A stretch of 64,000 nucleotides of DNA from Streptomyces sp. GESEQ-4 (GTDB lineage Bacteria; Actinomycetota; Actinomycetes; Streptomycetales; Streptomycetaceae): positions 1 to 64,000 of the forward strand of contig NZ_JAFFSU010000031.1 of assembly GCF_017948455.1 (NCBI RefSeq), given 5' to 3'. A program made the position numbers and the translations under genes. A model generated the notes under the pieces. That model was not told where the DNA came from and made no database searches. It saw only the letters and a list, made by a program, of their open reading frames with translations. This document shows positions 58,757 through 64,000 of the stretch, in pieces. The stretch's first letter is position 1. Every line of letters starts with the position of its first letter.

Positions 58757-61342
58757 TCAGTCCAGCACCGGCAACAGCTCCGGCAGATGCCCGTCCGACG
58801 CCGCTGCCGCCCGCTGCCGCTCCTGAGGCACCTCCCCGTAGAGCGTCGTACGCGGCTTCGCCGGCCGGCCCGCCGCCTCCGCCACGGCCACCAGGTCACG
58901 TACCGACTTGTACGAGCCGTACGACGAACCCGCCATCCGCGAGATCGTCTCCTCCATCAGCGTGCCGCCGAGGTCGTTCGCGCCGGAACGGAGCATTTCC
59001 GCCGCGCCCTCCGAGCCCAGCTTCACCCAGCTGGTCTGGATGTTGGGAATCCACGGGTGCAGGAGGAGGCGGGCCATCGCCGTCACCGCGCGGTTGTCCC
59101 GCATCGTCGGGCCCGGGCGCGCGATGCCCGCCAAGTACACCGGCGCGTTGGTGTGGATGAACGGCAAGGTCACGAACTCCGTGAAGCCGCCCGTCCGTTG
59201 CTGGATCCCGGCCAGGGTGCGCAGGTGGCCGAGCCAGTGGCGAGGCTGGTCGACATGGCCGTACATCATCGTCGACGAGGACCGGATGCCGACCTCGTGC
59301 GCCGTCGAGATCACCTCGATCCAGGTCGCCGTCGGCAGCTTGCCCTTCGTCAGGACCCAGCGGACCTCGTCGTCGAGGATCTCCGCCGCCGTGCCGGGGA
59401 CGGAGTCGAGGCCCGCTTCCTTCGCCGCCGTCAGCCACTCACGGATCGAAAGCCCGGTCCGGGTCGCGCCGTTGACCACCTCCATCGGCGAGAAGGCGTG
59501 CACATGCATCCCCGGCACCCGCTCCTTCACCGCCTTCGCGATGTCGAAGTACGCCGTGCCGGGCAGGTCCGGGTGGATGCCGCCCTGCATGCACACCTCC
59601 ACCGCGCCCACGTCCCACGCCTGCTGCGCCCGGTCCGCCACCTGCTCCAGCGACAGCGTGTACGCGTCCGCGTCCGAGCGGCGCTGCGCGAAGGCGCAGA
59701 AACGGCAGCCCGTGTAACAGACGTTGGTGAAGTTGATGTTCCGAGTGACGATGTACGTGACCTCGTCGCCGACCACCGACTTGCGCACGTCGTCGGCCAC
59801 CGCGCACAGCGCGTCCAGCGCCGGCCCGTCCGCGTGCAGCAGCGCCAGCGCCTCCTCGTCGGTCAGCTTCGTCGGATCGTCCGCCGCCGTTGCCAGAGCG
59901 GCGCGTACGTCCGTGTCGATCCGGGACGGCACCATGCCCGGCGCCGCCGCCTCGCGCAGGGCGCCCCAGTCGCCGTACACCTCGTCGAAGTCGTCGCGGC
60001 GGTCGGACGTACGGCCCTCGGTGTCGATGGTCGTGTGCAGATCCGTACGTCCGGAGGGAACGAACACCTCCTCCGGCTCCTGCCACGGGTGCCCCTCGAC
60101 CACGGCGTCCTCGCGCGCCAGCCCCGTCTCCGGGTCGGCCAGCGCGCGGACGTGCGGGCGCAGCCGCGGGTCCAGCCAGGGCTCACCGCGCCGCACGAAC
60201 TCCGGGTAGACGCAGAGGCGTTCACGCAGTTCGAAGCCAGCGGCACGCGAGCGCTCGGTGAGTTCCTCGATCTGCGGCCAGGGGCGTTCCGGGTTGACGT
60301 GGTCGATGGTCAGGGGCGACACCCCGCCCCAGTCGTCGATCCCGGCGCCGATCAGCCGCTCGTACTCGGAGTCGACCAGGTTCGGCGGGGCCTGCAGACA
60401 GGCCGCCGGGCCCATGATGTGCCGGGCCACCGCCACCGTCGCGACCAGCTCGTCCAACTCCGCGTCCGGCATGCCCCGCATCGCGGTGTCCGGCTTGGCA
60501 CGGAAGTTCTGGATGATCAGTTCCTGGATGCCGTGGTAGGCCCGGGAGATCTTCCGGAGCGCGAAGAGCGACTCGGCGCGCTCCTCGTACGTCTCCCCGA
60601 TACCGATGAGCAGCCCGGAGGTGAAGGGGACCGACGACCGCCCCGCGTCCTCCAGCACCCGCAGCCGTACGGCGGGTTCCTTGTCCGGGGAGCCGTAGTG
60701 CGGCCCGCCCGGCTCGGACCAGAGCCTGGTGGCCGTGGTCTCCAACATCATGCCCATGGACGGGGCCACCGGCTTCAGCCGCTGGAAGTCGGTCCACGAC
60801 ATGACCCCGGGGTTGAGGTGGGGCAGCAGCCCCGTCTCCTCCAGGATGCGGATCGATATGGCCCGGACGTACGCGATCGTGTCGTCGTAACCGTGCGCGT
60901 CGAGCCATTCCCGCGCCTCCGACCACCGCTCCTCGGGCTTGTCGCCCAGGGTGATGAGCGCTTCCTTGCAGCCGAGGGCGGCGCCCTTGCGGGCGATGTC
61001 GAGTACCTCGTCCGGGGACATGAACATCCCGTGCCCGGCCCGGCGCAGCTTGCCGGGGACGGTCACGAACGTGCAGTAGTGGCATTTGTCCCGGCACAAC
61101 CGGGTGAGGGGGATGAAGACGCTCTTCGAGTACGTGATGACGCCGGGGCGACCGCCCGCCTCGAGGCCCGCGTCCCGCACCCGGCCGGCGGACGCGGTGA
61201 GGTCGCCGAGGGCCTCACCGCGGGCCTGAAGCAGCACCGCCGCCTCATTGACGTCGAGCGCGACGCCGTCCCGGGCGCGTTTGAGGGCGCGACGCATGGA
61301 GTTCTCGGTGGGGCCGGTTCCGGAGCTCGCGGAGGTCGTCAT
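58757..61342 (-). CDS. fbiC: Bifunctional FO synthase (CofG-CofH fusion, FbiC)
   Basis: An 861-residue fusion of two radical-SAM enzymes that make 7,8-didemethyl-8-hydroxy-5-deazariboflavin, the chromophore of coenzyme F420, from tyrosine and a flavin precursor. The CofG half has the cluster motif CRDKCHYC at residues 83-90; the CofH half has CYTGCRFC at about residue 540. Length and order are those of actinobacterial FbiC. The adjacent LLM-class oxidoreductase is of the type that uses F420. Confidence 0.96.
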   Translation of the reverse strand: MTTSASSGTGPTENSMRRALKRARDGVALDVNEAAVLLQARGEALGDLTASAGRVRDAGLEAGGRPGVITYSKSVFIPLTRLCRDKCHYCTFVTVPGKLRRAGHGMFMSPDEVLDIARKGAALGCKEALITLGDKPEERWSEAREWLDAHGYDDTIAYVRAISIRILEETGLLPHLNPGVMSWTDFQRLKPVAPSMGMMLETTATRLWSEPGGPHYGSPDKEPAVRLRVLEDAGRSSVPFTSGLLIGIGETYEERAESLFALRKISRAYHGIQELIIQNFRAKPDTAMRGMPDAELDELVATVAVARHIMGPAACLQAPPNLVDSEYERLIGAGIDDWGGVSPLTIDHVNPERPWPQIEELTERSRAAGFELRERLCVYPEFVRRGEPWLDPRLRPHVRALADPETGLAREDAVVEGHPWQEPEEVFVPSGRTDLHTTIDTEGRTSDRRDDFDEVYGDWGALREAAAPGMVPSRIDTDVRAALATAADDPTKLTDEEALALLHADGPALDALCAVADDVRKSVVGDEVTYIVTRNINFTNVCYTGCRFCAFAQRRSDADAYTLSLEQVADRAQQAWDVGAVEVCMQGGIHPDLPGTAYFDIAKAVKERVPGMHVHAFSPMEVVNGATRTGLSIREWLTAAKEAGLDSVPGTAAEILDDEVRWVLTKGKLPTATWIEVISTAHEVGIRSSSTMMYGHVDQPRHWLGHLRTLAGIQQRTGGFTEFVTLPFIHTNAPVYLAGIARPGPTMRDNRAVTAMARLLLHPWIPNIQTSWVKLGSEGAAEMLRSGANDLGGTLMEETISRMAGSSYGSYKSVRDLVAVAEAAGRPAKPRTTLYGEVPQERQRAAAASDGHLPELLPVLD

Positions 61343-61369
61343 CTCTTGAGCATACGATCGGGCTGATCA

Positions 61370-61406
61370 GCGCCCCGAAGGGGCGCGGGGAACTGCGCGA
61401 GCAACA
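61370..61406. repeat. Dispersed intergenic repeat, copy 3, with hairpin
   Basis: Hairpin GCGCCCC-gaa-GGGGCGC (61370-61386) followed by the inverted 27-bp block (24 of 27 matching copy 1). It sits between FbiC's start and the end of the LLM gene, both on the minus strand. Confidence 0.75.
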
Positions 61407-61465
61407 ACAACGAACCCGCAGCCACCCACCGCACCGAACACGGCAGACGAGACGACACAGCCCAC

Positions 61466-62311
61466 TCAGATGTACGCCGCATACTCGTCCAGCACCCTCA
61501 GCACCTCTGCCTCTCCCGCCGGCGGGAGTTGGACGACGACCTCCTCGATGCCAAGGTCGGCATAATGCGCCAGCTTGCCCGAGGTCGGATAGACCGCATA
61601 CGGCACAACCTGCAGCCCCGCCGGATCACGCCCCGCGTCCGCCCACGCGGCCCGCAGCCGCGGCATCGACTCCGACAGACCCCGCCCCCCGATCGGCATC
61701 CACCCGTCGGCGTACTCGCAGATGTGCGTGAAGAGCTTCGGCCCCGCCGCGCCCCCGACAAGCGTGCGCGGACCGACGACCGGCCCGCGCGGCTTCTGCA
61801 CGGGCTTGGGGTAGGCGTGACTAGCCCGCACACCCTCGAACTCCCCCTCATACGCAGTCGGTTCCTCCGCCCAGAGCGCCCGCATCAACGCTATCCGGTC
61901 CCGGACCAGCTCGCGACGCGTCCGCCACTCCACCCCGTGGTCGGCAGCCTCCTCCACGTTCCAGCCGAAGCCGAGCCCCAGCGTGAACCGGCCGCCCGAC
62001 AGATGGTCGAGCGTCGCGATCTGCTTGGCCAGGTCGATCGGGTCGTGCTGGGCCACGAGCGTGATGCCGGTGCCGAGGCCCAGGCGGTCCGTCACGGCGG
62101 CGGCCTGGCCGAGCGCGACGAAGGGGTCGAGCGTACGGCCGTACTCGGGCGGCAGTTCCCCGCCCGCCGGGTACGGGGTGACCCGCTCGACGGGGATGTG
62201 CGTGTGCTCGGGCAGATACAGCCCGGCATAGCCCCGCTGCTCCAGCTCGCGTGCGAGCCGGGTCGGGGTGATCGTCTCGTCGGTGAGGAAGATCGTGACG
62301 GAGAGGCGCAT
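61466..62311 (-). CDS. LLM-class F420-dependent oxidoreductase
   Basis: A 281-residue luciferase-like TIM-barrel protein with YAGLYLPEHTHIPVER, LGTGITLVAQHDPI, KQIATLDHLSGGRFTLGLGFGWN and EYADGWMPI, the pattern of the Rv2161-type F420 group. It would transfer hydride between F420 and an unknown substrate. The ATG at 62311 has no strong ribosome site; an ATG at about 62,350 is an alternative. It lies upstream of FbiC on the same strand. Confidence 0.87.
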   Translation of the reverse strand: MRLSVTIFLTDETITPTRLARELEQRGYAGLYLPEHTHIPVERVTPYPAGGELPPEYGRTLDPFVALGQAAAVTDRLGLGTGITLVAQHDPIDLAKQIATLDHLSGGRFTLGLGFGWNVEEAADHGVEWRTRRELVRDRIALMRALWAEEPTAYEGEFEGVRASHAYPKPVQKPRGPVVGPRTLVGGAAGPKLFTHICEYADGWMPIGGRGLSESMPRLRAAWADAGRDPAGLQVVPYAVYPTSGKLAHYADLGIEEVVVQLPPAGEAEVLRVLDEYAAYI

Positions 62312-62485
62312 GGCCCATCTGTACCGCGACGAACCTCGAATGTCCATACCGACTAGTCGGCATCCAAGCGGTTCCCACTGACAGATATCCGTGGATTCCC
62401 TTTCCTTGTACGGCAGTTCACGTCCGAAGGCCAGAGTTCTGCAACGGGTCTTCACGGGCAGCCGCGCGTACCGAAGAATCGCCGT

Positions 62486-62820
62486 ATGTCCTCCCGAGCC
62501 CCGGTCCGGGGCCGGTCCCGGCGGGAGCCGCTGGCGCTGACGGCCGCGGGGGCGGCGCTGGCCGTAGGAAGGCGGCGGCCCGGCTCCCCCTGGTCCTCGC
62601 CGTCCATCCCACCCGGGCCCTCGGACTCGCCGCCGACCGAGGGCTGGTGGCGGATCTGCCGGACGGCGGGAGCGTGGCCTGGGATGAGCTCGGTGGGCAG
62701 GGCGGGCGGGCCCGGGTCGTCCGCGGGGCGCCGGGGTCCGACCGGGAGGCGGTGACGGCCGTACGAGACGACCCGGACGCCATCGCTTTCCTGGGGGCGT
62801 TCTCGGAGGGCGTCGAGTGA
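62486..62820 (+). pseudogene. Frameshifted short gene
   Basis: A plausible N-terminus (SSRAPVRGRSRREPLALTAA) runs to about 62,570. A different frame then gives a protein-like tail: LPLVLAVHPTRALGLAADRG, VAWDELGGQ, and DPDAIAFLGAFSEGVE to a stop at 62820. Joining the two needs one frameshift near 62,570. I do not recognise the family. A real break or a sequence error are both possible. Confidence 0.35.
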
Positions 62821-62881
62821 GGCGGGGAACTGATCGATCCCTGCTGGCGTCGTGACGTGCATGGCGCAGGGTGGGAGCACG

Positions 62882-63043
62882 ATGGAAGAGGAACCGACGT
62901 GGGCGGAGCTTCTGCTGACCTTTGCCATCGTCGCGGCCGTCCCTACCGTCATCGGAGGGGCGTTGTTCCTTTCCCTGTTCGGATTGACGATGTGGGTAAC
63001 GGCGCCGCTGCGGCGGCGCAGGCGTGCACGCAAGGCGGAGTGA
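62882..63043 (+). CDS. Small single-span membrane protein
   Basis: A 53-residue protein: acidic N-terminus (MEEEPTWAE), one long hydrophobic segment (LLLTFAIVAAVPTVIGGALF), and a basic tail RRRRRARK. The ATG follows GGGAG. The charge pattern predicts N-out/C-in topology. Function unknown. Confidence 0.55.
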   Translation: MEEEPTWAELLLTFAIVAAVPTVIGGALFLSLFGLTMWVTAPLRRRRRARKAE

Positions 63044-63400
63044 TCGACGCGATCGCCGGTCCGGGCGCAACGGCCTACGTGTCGCCGTCGAAGGCGATGT
63101 GCAGATGATCCCGATGCACGCGATCTGAAGAAGAACCGTTCCTAGAGACTGAGCGGGAGTGAGTCCTGTTGCCAGGACTCATGCTCAGCCGAACGTCCCG
63201 AACGGTGTTGGGCATTCTGGTCCCCCGCGTTCGCTCCACACCCGGGCGGCACGCATCTGGTGCGTGGTCCGGGAATGCGGAGGCGGGTTTCCTCACGCCC
63301 GGGGACCTCCGGTCGGGCCTGGACAGTATCAATTTGCGGCTCCGCCGCGTGGGCGCGACCAGCCACGACGGCGCCGCAGACGGCCGACGGCCCGACGGGA
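63044..63400. other. Gap without recognisable gene
   Basis: Frames on both strands lack ribosome sites and family resemblance. I see nothing else in it. Confidence 0.4.
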
Positions 63401-64000
63401 TCAGGATCCGTTCAGGCCCGCCGCAGTCAGCGTGAGGTGCTGGACCAGCATCTCGGCCGCCCCGTCGGCGTCCCGCGCCAGCGCCGCCTCCTCCAGGCGG
63501 CGGTGCTCGCGGAGGCCGTCCCGGTCGGGGTTGCGGTGCGATGACCAGCGGCGGGCCAGCTCGCTCACGGTCCAGAGCCGGTCGCAGGTCTCCAGCAGGA
63601 CGGGGTTGCCGCAGCCCTCCAGCAGGGTGCGGTGGAAGGCCCGGTGGGCCTCGGCCCAGGCGCCGGTGTAGTACTCGCCCTCCTCCGGCAGATACGGCGG
63701 GGTGCGGGCCAGGCGGTGGTGGGCGGCTCGTACGCGGGCCTCCCAGTCGAGGTCGCCGCGCTCGATGGACATGCGCAGCACGACCGGTTCGACGGTCCGG
63801 CGGGCCTCCGCGATCTCGTGCCAGCGGCGGTCGGAGGAGGCCGGGACGGCGAAACCGCGATTGGGCAGCCGGTCGGCGAGACCCTCGCCGACCAGCCGCA
63901 CGAGCGCTTCCCGCACGACGGCCAGGCTCACGCCCTGCTGCTTGGCGAGGTCCTGCGGTTTGAGGGCGTCACGGGGGGCGAAGTCGCCGCGCATGATCGC
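63401..64000 (-). CDS. GntR family regulator, FadR-type (partial)
   Basis: About 200 C-terminal residues of a regulator whose start is beyond the right edge. The visible part begins in the winged helix (AIMRGDFAPRDALKPQDLA, VSLAVVREALVRLVGEGL) and continues into an FCD domain with the metal-ligand histidines (EAHRAFHRTLLEGCGN, SSHRNPDRDGLREH). Target unknown. Confidence 0.85.
   Translation of the reverse strand, partial: AIMRGDFAPRDALKPQDLAKQQGVSLAVVREALVRLVGEGLADRLPNRGFAVPASSDRRWHEIAEARRTVEPVVLRMSIERGDLDWEARVRAAHHRLARTPPYLPEEGEYYTGAWAEAHRAFHRTLLEGCGNPVLLETCDRLWTVSELARRWSSHRNPDRDGLREHRRLEEAALARDADGAAEMLVQHLTLTAAGLNGS

Overview
The window comes from a high-GC actinomycete, almost certainly a Streptomyces. 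The evidence is the G/C-saturated third codon positions, frequent GTG starts with GGAGG-type ribosome sites, an XRE(DUF5753)-DUF397 regulator pair, a GOLPH3/GPP34-family gene, a fused CofG-CofH (FbiC) F420 gene, a perfect CebR-type box, and three copies of a hairpin-linked intergenic repeat. No phage structural, conjugation or CRISPR genes are visible.

Positions 1-11,300 hold an amine or amino-acid catabolic locus. A minus-strand operon reads RidA, D-serine-dehydratase-like enzyme, SDR, broken cupin, polyamine-type binding lipoprotein, then an ABC ATPase that runs off the left edge. A GntR/FadR-family regulator (6009-6695), a HAD dehalogenase-like enzyme and two FAD amine oxidases follow. Four copies of one 17-bp operator (consensus TGGTCGACAAwCGACyA) sit before the RidA operon, before the regulator itself, and twice before the HAD gene, so the cluster looks like one local regulon. 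Between the HAD gene and the oxidases lie the ruins of a second RidA-dehydratase-SDR set: RidA is frameshifted and headless, and the other two genes are joined by a deletion.

Positions 11,618-25,176 look like two tandem islands in tRNA-Arg(CCT). The 3' end of the tRNA is repeated as a 45-bp perfect copy at 17,685 and a near-perfect copy at 25,134, with no integrase gene left. Island A carries a LuxR-type regulator, aldo/keto reductase, NAD(P)-binding protein, two tautomerase-like proteins, a TetR regulator with four operators, a zinc-type alcohol dehydrogenase and a hotdog thioesterase. Island B carries a sugar ABC importer (binding protein, double ATPase, two permeases) co-transcribed with a secreted GH43/CBM42 arabinan-active enzyme.

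Positions 25,177-64,000 look like chromosomal backbone. They hold a two-subunit ABC exporter-type transporter with a divergent AraC regulator, two paralogous small secreted proteins, a GT4 glycosyltransferase, a GH13 amylase-family enzyme, a PP2C phosphatase and a secreted GH5 mannanase/CBM2 under a CebR box. Further on are an MFS/ArsR divergon, glutathione peroxidase, a MerR regulator, a lipoprotein, a large membrane protein and a D-Ala-D-Ala carboxypeptidase with about 500 acidic residues in front of its membrane anchor. Next come GPP34, XRE-DUF397, an SDR divergon, a sodium:solute symporter and an ADP-ribosylglycohydrolase-like protein fused to an AAA ATPase stub beside an antitoxin with a truncated toxin. 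The window ends with FbiC, an F420-type LLM oxidoreductase and a partial GntR regulator.

The main points of interest are the four-operator regulon with its decayed duplicate operon, the integrase-less tandem tRNA islands, the ATPase stub/ADP-ribosylglycohydrolase/antitoxin remnant, and the pair of cysteine-containing secreted proteins that share an upstream sequence block.
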